DNA of 64,000 nt from Thauera carbonicopians (lineage in GTDB: Bacteria > Pseudomonadota > Gammaproteobacteria > Burkholderiales > Rhodocyclaceae): contig NZ_JANUXN010000009.1 of NCBI RefSeq assembly GCF_025699485.1, forward strand, positions 62,001 to 126,000, given 5' to 3'. A program made the translations under genes and the position numbers. Shown in pieces: positions 25,416 to 34,062 of the stretch (within the stretch, counting starts at the first letter, position 1; every line of letters begins with the position of its first letter). The notes beneath the pieces are model-generated. The model did not search any database. It was not told where the DNA came from and worked only from the letters and a program-made list of their open reading frames with translations.

Positions 25416-26063
25416 TTACTTGCGTGCGTTGGTCGGATTGTCGAGCCGGCGCGCTTCTTCGTCGCTGACGTACTCGAACACGCGCACCACCTTGCTGACG
25501 CCCTTGCTGGTGCGGGCGATCTCGGCGGCGGCGTCGGCTTCGGCGCGGGTGACGATGCCGAGCAGGAAGACGACGTTGGCTTCGGTCACGACCTTGATGT
25601 TGTGCGCCGAGAAACGCCCGGCGTCGAGGAAGCGCGCCTTGACGTTGGACGTGATCAGGGTGTCGTTGCCGCGCGCGGTCAGCGTCGAGTTGGGGCCGAC
25701 TGCCACTTCGTTGATCACGCCGCGGACGTTCTCGACGCCGGCAACGAGGCCGTCGAGCTGGCTGCGCACGGTGTCGTTCGGGGCTTCGCCCGTCAACAGC
25801 ACGTTGCGGTTGTAGGACGTGACGTTGATATGGACGGTGTCGCCGAAGCGTTCGCGGATGCGGCTGGCGACTTTCCATTCGATGCCCTCGTCCTCGACGT
25901 AGGCGCCGCTGGTGCGCCGGTCGGCGACCATCGCGGCGCCGGCGCCGACGCCGGTGGCGACCACCGGGAAGCAGCCTTGCAGCAAGGGCAGGGTGCCCGC
26001 AGCGGCGAGGCCGAGCAGGAGACGGCGGCGGGACGGGCTGGGGGTGTCATGCGTAGGGCGCAT
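25416..26063 (-). CDS. Dual BON-domain outer-membrane lipoprotein (DolP/YraP-like)
   Basis: A 215-residue protein with an Arg-rich signal (SRRRLLLGLAAAGTLPLLQGC) whose Cys forms a lipobox. Two BON domains follow: about residues 60-125 (VHINVTSYNRNVLLTGEAPN) and about 135-200 (IKVVTEANVVFLLGIVTRAE). It matches E. coli DolP (YraP), which supports outer-membrane integrity and septal peptidoglycan cleavage. It shares one base with the diaA stop, as in the yraNOP order of E. coli. Confidence 0.9.
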   Translation of the reverse strand: MRPTHDTPSPSRRRLLLGLAAAGTLPLLQGCFPVVATGVGAGAAMVADRRTSGAYVEDEGIEWKVASRIRERFGDTVHINVTSYNRNVLLTGEAPNDTVRSQLDGLVAGVENVRGVINEVAVGPNSTLTARGNDTLITSNVKARFLDAGRFSAHNIKVVTEANVVFLLGIVTRAEADAAAEIARTSKGVSKVVRVFEYVSDEEARRLDNPTNARK

Positions 26064-26656
26064 CAGTCTTCCACTCCAAGTAATAGACAATCGATGCCGT
26101 CGCACAGGCAATGCAGGATCAGCAGATGCAGTTCCTGAATGCGCGCCGTGCGCTCGGCGGGGGCGCAAAGGTGGATGTCTTCGGGGCCGAGAAGTTCGGC
26201 AGTGGCGCTGCTGTTGGCGCCGGTCAGGGCGATGACCCGCATGTCGCGCTCGTGCGCGGCGCCGATGGCTTCGAGAATGCGGGGCGAATCGCCGTGTGCC
26301 GACAGCGTCAGCAGGATGTCGCTCGGCTGGCCGAGGGCGAGGATCTGGCGCGACAGCAAGCCTTCGGGCGAGGGGTCGCCGGCGATGGGGGCCAGCGTCG
26401 AGGCGTCGGCGCTGAGCGCGAACGCGGCCAGCGAGGGGCGTTCGAGTTCGAAGCCATTGACCAGTTGGGCAGCGAAGCGCCGTGCGTCGCCGGACGAGCC
26501 GCTGCCGCCGCAGATCAGGATCTTGCCGTTGTCGAGCAGGCTGGTGGTGATGGTCTCGATCGCGCCGGCGATCGGCGCGGCCAGCATTTCGAGCGCATCG
26601 AGCGTGGTGCGTGTGTTGTCCTGGAACTGGCGTGAGATGCGCGCGATGAGATCCAT
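26063..26656 (-). CDS. diaA: SIS-domain protein DiaA/GmhA family
   Basis: A 197-residue SIS-domain protein. It starts MDLIARISRQFQDNTRTTLD, then LLDNGKILICGGSGSSGDARRFAAQLVNG, the sugar-phosphate-binding Ser-rich loop, and LTLSAHGDSPRILEAI. DiaA binds DnaA and helps timely initiation of replication; related GmhA proteins are phosphoheptose isomerases. The yraN-diaA-BON context favours DiaA. Confidence 0.85.
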   Translation of the reverse strand: MDLIARISRQFQDNTRTTLDALEMLAAPIAGAIETITTSLLDNGKILICGGSGSSGDARRFAAQLVNGFELERPSLAAFALSADASTLAPIAGDPSPEGLLSRQILALGQPSDILLTLSAHGDSPRILEAIGAAHERDMRVIALTGANSSATAELLGPEDIHLCAPAERTARIQELHLLILHCLCDGIDCLLLGVED

Positions 26657-26700
26657 GTCGCAAGAGTCGTCCGCTGGGCTGGGAAGTCTAGCATGCCGGC

Positions 26701-27129
26701 TCAGCCGGCATCGAAGGCGCCGCGCAGCCAGGTGATGCGGGCTTCGTCGAGGTCGTCGAGCAGCACGGCGTCGAAGCGGCAGGGGGCGGTCTGGAAGCGG
26801 CGGCCCGGATCGTTGAGCCACCAGCGCGCCGCCAGCAGCACGCGGCGCTGCTTGGCGGCGGTGATGCTCTCGCCGGCACCGCCGAATCTGGCGTTGGTAC
26901 GCAGCCGCACTTCGACGAAGACGACGCTGCCGCGCTCCAGGCAGATCAGGTCCACTTCGCCGCCGCGGCAGCGGACGTTGCGGGCGAGGATGCGCAGGCC
27001 CTGCGCTTCGAGATGGCGCGCGGCCAGTTCCTCGGCGAGCCGGCCGCGCACTTGCGCCGGCGTCGCACGGGCGCCGACAATGTCGTCCGTCGCGGCGGGC
27101 GCGCGGCTTGTGCGACTGCCCGCCGTCAT
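26701..27129 (-). CDS. YraN/UPF0102 family endonuclease-like protein
   Basis: A 142-residue protein of the restriction-endonuclease-like YraN family. Its key block is [20 protein letters not shown], then [21 protein letters not shown], with the catalytic E-x-D and E-V-(K/R) type residues. The usual Lys of VEVK is Arg here (VEVR). Function is not established; a nuclease role is inferred from the fold. It is divergent from rsmI; the gene lpoA (yraM) that separates them in enterics is absent. Confidence 0.88.
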   Translation of the reverse strand: MTAGSRTSRAPAATDDIVGARATPAQVRGRLAEELAARHLEAQGLRILARNVRCRGGEVDLICLERGSVVFVEVRLRTNARFGGAGESITAAKQRRVLLAARWWLNDPGRRFQTAPCRFDAVLLDDLDEARITWLRGAFDAG

Positions 27130-27174
27130 TCCGGAGTCCTCGCCAGGCGGCGCTCGCGCGCCGCAGCCATCGCC

Positions 27175-28074
27175 ATGAATATCATCATTCCCCGCTCCAG
27201 CGTCGCGCTGCCCGAAAGTCCGCTGTCCAGTACGCCGTCATTGTATGTGGTGGCGACGCCGCTCGGGAACATCGGCGACATGGGCCTGCGCGCGATTGCC
27301 GTGCTGAAGGCGGTCGACCTCATCGCCGCCGAGGATACCCGCCACAGCCAGCGCCTGCTCGATGCCTTCGGCGTCGATACGCGCATGCTCGCGGTGCATC
27401 AGCACAACGAGCAGGAGGCGGCCGGGCGCCTGATCGCGCTGCTCGAGGCCGGGCAGCAGGTGGCATTCATCACCGACGCCGGCACGCCGGCGGTGTCCGA
27501 TCCCGGCGCGCGGCTGGTGGCGCGGGTGCGCGAGGCGGGCTTTCCGGTGGTGCCGGTGCCCGGGGCCTGCGCGGCGATCGCGGCACTGTCGGTGGCGGGG
27601 CTGGCCGAAGGCGGCTTTCGCTTCGTCGGCTTCCTGCCGGCGAAGTCGGCGGCGCGGCAGGCGGTCTTGCAGCCGCTGCGCGACGAGGCTGCGGCGATGG
27701 TGTTCTACGAAGCGCCGCATCGCATCGCCGAATGCGTGGCCGACTTCGAGCTGATCTTCGGCGGCGAGCGCGAGCTGCTGATCGCGCGGGAGATGACCAA
27801 GCTGCACGAGCAGATCGTGCGCATGCCGCTGGCCGAAACCGAGGCATGGTTCGCCGCCGATCCGAACCGCAGCCGCGGCGAGTTCGTGCTGGTGCTGGCA
27901 GGCAAGCCGGCGGGCGCGGAGCTGGACGCCGAAGCCGAGCGGGTGCTGGCGCTGCTGCTCGGCGAACTGCCGCTGAAGCGCGCCGCCCGGCTTGCCGCCG
28001 ACATCACCGGAGCATCGAGGAACACGCTGTATGCGCGGGCGCTGGCCATGCGCGAAGGGAGCGGAAACGAATAA
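27175..28074 (+). CDS. rsmI: 16S rRNA (cytidine-1402-2'-O) methyltransferase
   Basis: A 299-residue tetrapyrrole-methylase-fold enzyme. It has [60 protein letters not shown] and [12 protein letters not shown]. RsmI methylates the 2'-OH of C1402 in the ribosomal decoding centre. The ATG at 27175 (MNIIIPRS) is used; it is divergent from yraN. Confidence 0.96.
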   Translation: MNIIIPRSSVALPESPLSSTPSLYVVATPLGNIGDMGLRAIAVLKAVDLIAAEDTRHSQRLLDAFGVDTRMLAVHQHNEQEAAGRLIALLEAGQQVAFITDAGTPAVSDPGARLVARVREAGFPVVPVPGACAAIAALSVAGLAEGGFRFVGFLPAKSAARQAVLQPLRDEAAAMVFYEAPHRIAECVADFELIFGGERELLIAREMTKLHEQIVRMPLAETEAWFAADPNRSRGEFVLVLAGKPAGAELDAEAERVLALLLGELPLKRAARLAADITGASRNTLYARALAMREGSGNE

Positions 28075-28177
28075 TCGGCGGCGCAGCGTGACGCATGGCC
28101 GCAGCATGCGATTCCACCCGCGCCCAAGCCTGATGCGAGAGCCTATAATCGGCGCTCCGGCTTCAAGGATTCGCACA

Positions 28178-29212
28178 ATGCAATCGATCACCCTGGTTCG
28201 TCCCGATGACTGGCATCTCCACGTGCGCGACGATGCGGCGCTCGCCGCCGTGGTTCCGCATACGGCCGAGCGCTTCGGCCGGGCGCTGATCATGCCGAAC
28301 CTGAAGCCGCCGGTGACGACCACCGAGCAGGCCCTGGCCTATCGCGAGCGCATCCTCGCCGCAGCGTCCGGCACGCGCTTCGATCCGCTGATGAGCCTGT
28401 ACCTGACCGACAACCTGCCGCCCGACGAGATCGACCGCGCCGTCGCGTCCGGCCATGTCGTCGCCGCCAAGCTCTATCCGGCCGGCGCCACGACCAACTC
28501 CGACGCCGGCGTGACCGCGGTCGACAAGATCTATCCGGTGCTCGAGCGCATGGAAAAGCGCGGCCTGGTGCTGTGCGTGCATGGCGAGGCGACCGGCGCC
28601 GACGTCGATGTGTTCGACCGCGAACGGGTTTTCATCGAGCGCACGCTGTCGCCGCTGGTGCGGCGCTTCCCGGGGCTGAAGATCGTCTTCGAGCACATCA
28701 CCACCGCCGAGGCGGCGCAGTTCGTGCGTGCGGCGGGCAGCCACGTCGCCGCCACCGTCACCGCGCACCACCTGCTGCTCAATCGCAACGCCATCTTCCA
28801 GGGCGGCATCCGTCCGCACCACTACTGCCTGCCGGTGCTCAAGCGCGAATCCCACCGCGAGGCGCTGCTCGCGGCCGTCACTTCGGGCAGCGCGCGCTTC
28901 TTCCTCGGCACCGATTCGGCGCCGCATGCGCGCAGCGCCAAGGAAAACGCCTGTGGCTGCGCGGGCTGCTATACCGCCCACGCCGGCATCGAGCTTTATG
29001 CCGAAGCGTTCGATGCGGTCGGCGCGCTCGACAAGCTGGAGGCCTTCGCCAGCCTCAACGGCCCGGCCTTCTACGGCCTGCCGGCCAATGCCGACACCAT
29101 CACGCTGCAGCGCGAGGACTGGGCGGTGCCGGCGTCCTACCCCTATCTCGGCGAAGATCCGCTGGTGCCGCTGCGCGCCGGCGAGACGATCGCGTGGAAA
29201 CTGCTTGCCTGA
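28178..29212 (+). CDS. pyrC: Dihydroorotase
   Basis: A 344-residue class II dihydroorotase. Metal ligands are in the DDWHLHVRD motif near the start, the carboxylated Lys in [17 protein letters not shown], and later ligands in VLCVHGE, VFEHITT and LGTDSAPHA. It makes dihydroorotate in pyrimidine synthesis. AAGGA lies upstream of ATG 28178, and a TATAAT box at 28144-28149 is a likely -10. Confidence 0.97.
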   Translation: MQSITLVRPDDWHLHVRDDAALAAVVPHTAERFGRALIMPNLKPPVTTTEQALAYRERILAAASGTRFDPLMSLYLTDNLPPDEIDRAVASGHVVAAKLYPAGATTNSDAGVTAVDKIYPVLERMEKRGLVLCVHGEATGADVDVFDRERVFIERTLSPLVRRFPGLKIVFEHITTAEAAQFVRAAGSHVAATVTAHHLLLNRNAIFQGGIRPHHYCLPVLKRESHREALLAAVTSGSARFFLGTDSAPHARSAKENACGCAGCYTAHAGIELYAEAFDAVGALDKLEAFASLNGPAFYGLPANADTITLQREDWAVPASYPYLGEDPLVPLRAGETIAWKLLA

Positions 29213-29222
29213 GGGAGCATTC

Positions 29223-29660
29223 ATGGTGACGCGTATCGCCCGATTCGGCCGAGCGCTGGCTGTGCTCGGCGTGCTGCCGGTGCTGGCGGCTTGCGAGAAC
29301 AGCGCGACCGCCTACATGATCGACGGCAAGGATCATGCGCTGATCCTGGTGCGGGAGCAGAAATTCTTCTGGGACGACGAGCTCAAGCAGGCGGTGATCG
29401 CCTCGCGCCTGCCCAAGTGCCAGAAGCGCGTGTCCATCCACCCGGGTTCGACCACGCTGGTCGAGATGCGGGTGTATGAGGCGGGCGACCAGTTGTGGGC
29501 GCTGCAGCAGGGGCCGCGCTGGTATCTCGCCAGCACCGAAGTGTGCCGGGTGCAGGACTGGGACAACGCCGACGGCAAGCCGCCGGGTCCCTGGGTCGGC
29601 AGTTTCGTGCTCAAGGACGGCGCACCGGCTTTCGTTGCCGCGCCGGCCGGCCAGGACTGA
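29223..29660 (+). CDS. Hypothetical lipoprotein downstream of pyrC
   Basis: A 145-residue exported protein with a lipobox (LPVLAACEN). The mature part contains YMIDGKDHALILVREQKFFW, two Cys residues (LPKCQKRV and TEVCRVQDW) and no known domain. It follows pyrC after 10 bases, with a GGGAG site just before the ATG, so it is probably co-transcribed. I do not recognise its function. Confidence 0.7.
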   Translation: MVTRIARFGRALAVLGVLPVLAACENSATAYMIDGKDHALILVREQKFFWDDELKQAVIASRLPKCQKRVSIHPGSTTLVEMRVYEAGDQLWALQQGPRWYLASTEVCRVQDWDNADGKPPGPWVGSFVLKDGAPAFVAAPAGQD

Positions 29661-29683
29661 AGACCCGGCGTATAATCCGCCGC

Positions 29684-30128
29684 GGGAAGTTCGCCAGGCA
29701 GTCGCTGCGCACCTCGTCGTGCGTGGAGGAAAGTCCGGGCCCCGCAGAGCAGGATGCCGGCTAACGGCCGGGCGCCGTGAGGCGACGGAAAGTGCAACAG
29801 AGAACAGACCGCCGATGGCGCATGCCGGGGAGCTTGCTCTTCGACGGCGCACAGGCAAGGGTGAAACGGTGCCATGGCCCGCGCAAGCGGGCTGCGGGCC
29901 GATGCGAAAGCGTCGGCGGGTAAGAGCCCACCGCAGGACTGGCAACAGGACTGGCACGGCAAACCCCATCCGGGGCAAGGCCAAATAGGGGAGCATCGGC
30001 GTGGCTCGCGTCGCTCCCGGGTAGGCTGCTAGAGCGCCATGGCAACGTGGCGCCCAGAGGAATGACTGCCCGACGCCACCGGCTTGCCGGCGGCGTTCGA
30101 CAGAACCCGGCTTATCGGCGAACTTCCC
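29684..30128 (+). ncRNA. rnpB: RNase P RNA, bacterial class A
   Basis: The conserved core is clear. The 5' strand GGGAAGTTCGCC pairs with GGCGAACTTCCC at the 3' end to form P1. GGAGGAAAGTCCGGGC (CR-I) follows, then ACAGAGAACAGACCGCC, GGTGAAACGGTGCC, GCAAGGCCAAATAGGGG and the terminal GACAGAACCCGGCTTATCGG. It is the ribozyme that trims tRNA 5' leaders. At about 445 nt it is longer than E. coli M1 RNA (377 nt). The extra length is mainly an extended P12 region near 29872-29918 and a GC hairpin near 30071-30097. A TATAAT at 29671 is a good -10. Confidence 0.96.
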
Positions 30129-30173
30129 TTTCCCTTTTTTCCTTTCGTTCCCCGATTCGGGCAGGCACGGCCA

Positions 30174-30285
30174 CGGCTCGAATACAAGCTCCGCCATTCA
30201 TGGCGGAGTCGGCGAGGCGAGCGTCCCTGGAACCGAAGGCTCCACAGGCTCGTGGCGAGGAAGCCCTGGCCTGACTCAGATGCCT
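30174..30285 (+). repeat. Dispersed intergenic repeat, copy 1 (after rnpB)
   Basis: About 110 bases that match a second copy after secA (52302-52425). Shared landmarks are CATTCATGGCGG / CGTTCATGGCGG, GTCGGCGAG, CCGAAGGCT, CACA(G/A)GC, GGCGAGGAAGCCC and TGACTCA. Copy 1 contains a near-perfect palindrome CCGCCAT-TC-ATGGCGG. No gene fits. Confidence 0.75.
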
Positions 30286-30370
30286 GGCAGGCAGCGTCGC
30301 CGCAGCGCCTGCCTCTTTCTCGCTCGCGGGCGTGTCCGCAGGGCCCGTCCGGCCTTTGCCGCGGACGTTC

Positions 30371-30390
30371 TTCCCCACTTTCTCCCACTT
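30371..30390 (-). promoter_or_regulatory. Possible upstream MraZ-type boxes in opposite orientation
   Basis: On the minus strand the sequence reads AAGTGGGAGAAAGTGGGGAA, two AGTGGG boxes spaced exactly 10 bp, like the boxes at the mraZ promoter but inverted and about 180 bp upstream. Whether MraZ binds here is unknown. Between rnpB and mraZ (30129-30621) I see this, the repeat and the promoter but no gene. Confidence 0.45.
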
Positions 30391-30524
30391 GTCCCCGGTC
30401 CGGGCACGAGTTCACCCGTTTTCGCATGTCGATACATGATCTTCCTTGATTTTTCAGGGTTTATCCGATCTTTGTGGATGCGGCATAAGTCATTGTGTCA
30501 CAAAGAAATTCCTGATCCGTCAGC

Positions 30525-30553
30525 TTGACCGGGTAGAGCCTTTCCACTAAAGT
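30525..30553 (+). promoter_or_regulatory. Probable sigma-70 promoter of the dcw cluster
   Basis: TTGACC at 30525-30530 and TAAAGT at 30548-30553, separated by 17 bp. This is the best promoter-like pair upstream of mraZ, and its -10 touches the first MraZ box. Confidence 0.65.
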
Positions 30554-30590
30554 GGGGTTAAGTGGAAAAAAGTGGGGAAAAGTGTCGATC
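30551..30590 (+). promoter_or_regulatory. MraZ operator: four AGTGN repeats with 10-bp period
   Basis: Four direct repeats begin AGTGG, AGTGG, AGTGG and AGTGT at 30551, 30561, 30571 and 30581, exactly one helical turn apart. MraZ is known to repress its own operon by binding such 10-bp-spaced TGG(G)-containing repeats. They overlap the -10 and the likely transcription start, which fits repression. Confidence 0.85.
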
Positions 30591-30621
30591 AGACGCTGCC
30601 CCAATCCAGTCAGGGGGGTCA

Positions 30622-31065
30622 ATGTTCCAGGGAGCCGCTGCGCTCAATCTCGATGCCAAGGGTCGCCTCGCGATCCCTGCCCGGCATCGTGATGCCCTGG
30701 CCGTCGAAAACGGCCAGGTGGTGCTGACCGCCCATCCCCATGGCTGCCTGCTCGTCTACCCGGTGCCCGCCTGGGTGCCGATTCGCGACACGGTGCTGGC
30801 CGCGCCCGGCCTGGATCCGACTTCCGCCATGCTCAAACGCCTGCTCGTGGGCTTCGCCCAGGAGGAATCCCTCGATGCCGCCGGCCGCGTGCTGGTGGCG
30901 CCGTCGCTGCGCCAGTTCGCCAAGCTCGACAAGCAGGTCTGGCTGGTGGGCCAGGGCAGCCACTTCGAACTGTGGTCCGACGAAGGCTGGCAGAAGCAGC
31001 AGGAAGCCATGCTGGCGCTGATGAACGCGGGCCTGCCGCCCGGCTTCGAGAGTCTGGCGCTGTGA
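30622..31065 (+). CDS. mraZ: Transcriptional regulator MraZ
   Basis: A 147-residue protein with two SpoVT-AbrB-like repeats: [20 protein letters not shown] and [20 protein letters not shown]. It is the first gene of the division and cell-wall cluster and binds the repeated boxes at its own promoter. The start at 30622 has a GGGGGG site 5 bases upstream. The stop overlaps the rsmH GTG start. Confidence 0.96.
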   Translation: MFQGAAALNLDAKGRLAIPARHRDALAVENGQVVLTAHPHGCLLVYPVPAWVPIRDTVLAAPGLDPTSAMLKRLLVGFAQEESLDAAGRVLVAPSLRQFAKLDKQVWLVGQGSHFELWSDEGWQKQQEAMLALMNAGLPPGFESLAL

Positions 31066-32024
31066 GTACCGCGATGCCTGCCGCCGAAGCGCCTGCTGTT
31101 GTTCACGTCACCGTGCTGCTGAAAGAGGCGGTCGATGCGCTCGACGTCAAGCCGGGCGGGGTGTACGTCGACGGCACTTTCGGCCGTGGCGGACATAGCC
31201 GCGCCGTGCTCGAACGTCTCGGGCCGGAGGGGCGGCTGATCGCCTTCGACCGCGATCCGGCGGCGATCGCGGCGGGCCGGGCACTGGGCGATGCGCGGCT
31301 GACGCTGGTGCATGAGGCTTTCAGCTCGCTGGACGAAGTGCTGGACGAGCTGGGTGTGGTGCAGGTGGATGGGGTGTTGCTGGATCTCGGGGTGTCTTCA
31401 CCCCAGCTCGACGAGGCGGCGCGAGGCATGAGCTTTCGCTTCGATGCGCCGCTGGACATGCGTATGGATACCAGCCGCGGGCAGACCGTGGCGGACTGGC
31501 TGGCGGAAGCGTCCGTCGGCCGGATGACGGAGGTGATCAGGGATTATGGCGAGGAACGGTTTGCTCATGCGATTGCAAAGGCGATTGCAACTGCTCGGAC
31601 AGGGGGGGCTGTTGCAACCACTGGACAACTTGCCGCGATCGTGGAAAAAGCGGTCCGTACACGCGAGCCGGGGCAGCACCCGGCGACACGCACCTTCCAG
31701 GCTCTACGGATTTTCATCAATCAGGAGCTCGAGGAGCTGACGCGCGTGCTGCCGGCCTGCGTGAACCGTCTCGGTACGGGCGGCCGGCTGGTGGTGATCA
31801 GCTTCCATTCCCTCGAAGACCGCATCGTCAAGCGTTTCATGCGTGACGAATCCCGTCCGCCGGTGCTGCCGGCCCGGCTGCCGATCCGTGCCGCCGAGCT
31901 GCCGCCGCCCCGCCTGCGCCTGGTCGGCAGGGCGCTGCGGCCGGTTGCCGCGGAAGTGGCGGCCAATCCCCGTTCGCGCAGCGCGGTGATGCGGGTGGCC
32001 GAACGCGCCGGGGGCGAAGCATGA
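31062..32024 (+). CDS. rsmH: 16S rRNA (cytosine-1402-N4) methyltransferase
   Basis: A 320-residue RsmH/MraW. It has [32 protein letters not shown] (SAM site), [29 protein letters not shown], and [16 protein letters not shown]. It methylates N4 of C1402, the same nucleotide modified by RsmI. I used the GTG at 31062, which overlaps the mraZ stop by 4 bases; ATG 31074 (MPAAEAPAV) is an alternative. Confidence 0.95.
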   Translation: MSTAMPAAEAPAVVHVTVLLKEAVDALDVKPGGVYVDGTFGRGGHSRAVLERLGPEGRLIAFDRDPAAIAAGRALGDARLTLVHEAFSSLDEVLDELGVVQVDGVLLDLGVSSPQLDEAARGMSFRFDAPLDMRMDTSRGQTVADWLAEASVGRMTEVIRDYGEERFAHAIAKAIATARTGGAVATTGQLAAIVEKAVRTREPGQHPATRTFQALRIFINQELEELTRVLPACVNRLGTGGRLVVISFHSLEDRIVKRFMRDESRPPVLPARLPIRAAELPPPRLRLVGRALRPVAAEVAANPRSRSAVMRVAERAGGEA

Positions 32025-32290
32025 AGATGCGCTTCGATGCCGTGCTGGTGGCGCTGACGGTGGCGAGTGCGCTGGGGGTGATCTCCGCCCAGCACCAGGC
32101 TCGCAAGCTGTATGCCGAGTTCGAGCGCGAGCAGGCGCGGGCGCACAGTCTCGAAGTGGAATGGGGTCAATTGCAACTTGAACAAAGCACCTGGGCCGCG
32201 CATGCCCGGGTGGAAAAGCTCGCGCGGGAAAGGCTGGGCATGCGCCCGCCCGTGCCGGGCCAGGTCCTGGTGGTGGAGCCGTCATCATGA
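32021..32290 (+). CDS. ftsL: Cell division protein FtsL
   Basis: An 89-residue bitopic protein: a short cytoplasmic start, one helix at about residues 5-24 ([20 protein letters not shown]), then a periplasmic coiled coil ([19 protein letters not shown]). FtsL forms a complex with FtsB and FtsQ and activates FtsWI. It overlaps rsmH and ftsI by 4 bases each. Confidence 0.93.
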   Translation: MKMRFDAVLVALTVASALGVISAQHQARKLYAEFEREQARAHSLEVEWGQLQLEQSTWAAHARVEKLARERLGMRPPVPGQVLVVEPSS

Positions 32291-34062
32291 AGAAGAGCCA
32301 ACGTGCGGTCACCTTCAATCACAACCCCTTGCTCAAGCGCGAGCTGCCGATGTGGCGCCCGCGCTTTCTGCTGCTCGCGCTGCTGGCGGGATCGATGACG
32401 CTGGCCGGGCGCGCCCTGTATCTGCAAGGCGTCAATAACGATTTCCTCCAGGCCAAGGGCGAGTCGCGCTACGCGCGCACGATCGAGATTCCGGCCACGC
32501 GTGGCCGCATCACCGACCGCCACGGCGACATGCTGGCGGTCAGCACGCCGGTGCGCTCGGTGTGGGCGATGCCAGCCGATGCCAAGCTCGAGCCCGCGCA
32601 GGCGCGCGAACTGGCGCGGATGCTGGAAATGGACGTGCGCGAGCTCAACGAGAAGCTCGCCAGCCAGCGTGATTTCGTCTACCTGAAGCGCCAGTTGTCG
32701 CCGGAAGCAGCCCAGCGCATCGCCGATCTCGAGCTGCCCGGCATCCACCAGCAGCGCGAGTTCCGCCGCTACTACCCGGGCGGCGAGGTGATGGCGCACA
32801 TTCTCGGTTTCACCAACGTCGAGGACCGCGGCCAGGAAGGCATCGAACTGGCCTTCGACAAGCAGCTCGCCGGTGAGCCCGGCCTGCGCCGCGTGATCAA
32901 GGACCGCCGTGGCCAGATCATCGAAGGCGCCGAGGCCGTCCGCCCACCGCGCGAAGGCGAGGAGGTGGCGCTGTCGATCGACGGCAAGATCCAGTACCTC
33001 GCCTGGTCGGCGCTGCGCGACACGATGAAGGAGCACAAGGCCAAGGCGGGCGCGGCGGTGGTCATCGATTCGCGCAGCGGCGAGATCCTCGCGATGGTGA
33101 ATGCGCCGACCTTCAACCCCAACAACCGCCGCAACCTGACCGGCGAGCAGTTGCGCAACCGGGTGTTCACCGACAGCTTCGAGCCGGGCTCGGTGATGAA
33201 GCCCTTCGTCGCCGGGCTCGCGCTCGATCGCGGCAAGGTCAGGCCGACGACGATGATCGACGCGACCGCCGGCCGCATGACCATCGGCACGGCGACGATT
33301 TCGGATTCGCATCGCCACGACAAGCCGATGACCGTCGCCGAAGTGATCCAGAAATCCTCCAACATCGGCACGGTCAAGCTTGCCCAGCATTTCACGCCGA
33401 CCGAGATGTGGCAGCTGTTCGACGACCTGGGCTTCGGCAAGCCGCTCAATCTCGGCTTCCCGGGCGAAAGCGGCGGACGGCTGCGCCCGGCCAAGAGCTG
33501 GAAGCCGATCGAGCAGGCGACGATGTCCTACGGCCACGGCATTTCGGTCAGCCTGATCCAGATGGCGCGCGCCTATCTCGCCTTCGCGCGCGATGGCGAA
33601 CTCGTGCCGCTGTCGCTGACCCGTCTCGAAGGCACGCCCAGCAATGGACGGCGGATCTTCTCGGTCGAGACTGCCCGGGTGATGCGCACGATGCTCGAGT
33701 CGGTGACCCAGACCGGCGGTACCGCGACCAAGGCCCAGGTGGCCGGCTACCGTGTCGCCGGCAAGACCGGTACTGCGCTGAAGATCGAGAACGGCCGCTA
33801 CGTCAAGCGCTACATCGCCTCCTTCGTCGGTTTCGCACCGGTGTCGAACCCACGCCTCGTCGTTGCCGTGATGATCGACGAGCCGGGTGCCGGCAGCTAC
33901 TACGCTGGCACCGTGGTCGGGCCGCTGTTCTCGCGCATCATGGAAGGCTCGCTGCGCTCGCTGGGCGTGGCGCCGGACGCACCGCTGACGCCGCTGCATC
34001 TTGCCCGCCGGCAGAGCGAAGAAGGCGAAGCCGCCACCGGTGCGGTGCGGGAGAGCATGTAA
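32287..34062 (+). CDS. ftsI: Peptidoglycan transpeptidase FtsI (PBP3)
   Basis: A 591-residue class B penicillin-binding protein. It has an N-terminal helix at about residues 24-44, a pedestal domain, and a transpeptidase domain with SxxK at S302 (EPGSVMKP), SSN at 357-359 and KTG at 493-495. It cross-links septal peptidoglycan and works with FtsW. It starts in the ftsL stop (ATGA) and murE follows immediately. Confidence 0.97.
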   Translation: MKKSQRAVTFNHNPLLKRELPMWRPRFLLLALLAGSMTLAGRALYLQGVNNDFLQAKGESRYARTIEIPATRGRITDRHGDMLAVSTPVRSVWAMPADAKLEPAQARELARMLEMDVRELNEKLASQRDFVYLKRQLSPEAAQRIADLELPGIHQQREFRRYYPGGEVMAHILGFTNVEDRGQEGIELAFDKQLAGEPGLRRVIKDRRGQIIEGAEAVRPPREGEEVALSIDGKIQYLAWSALRDTMKEHKAKAGAAVVIDSRSGEILAMVNAPTFNPNNRRNLTGEQLRNRVFTDSFEPGSVMKPFVAGLALDRGKVRPTTMIDATAGRMTIGTATISDSHRHDKPMTVAEVIQKSSNIGTVKLAQHFTPTEMWQLFDDLGFGKPLNLGFPGESGGRLRPAKSWKPIEQATMSYGHGISVSLIQMARAYLAFARDGELVPLSLTRLEGTPSNGRRIFSVETARVMRTMLESVTQTGGTATKAQVAGYRVAGKTGTALKIENGRYVKRYIASFVGFAPVSNPRLVVAVMIDEPGAGSYYAGTVVGPLFSRIMEGSLRSLGVAPDAPLTPLHLARRQSEEGEAATGAVRESM

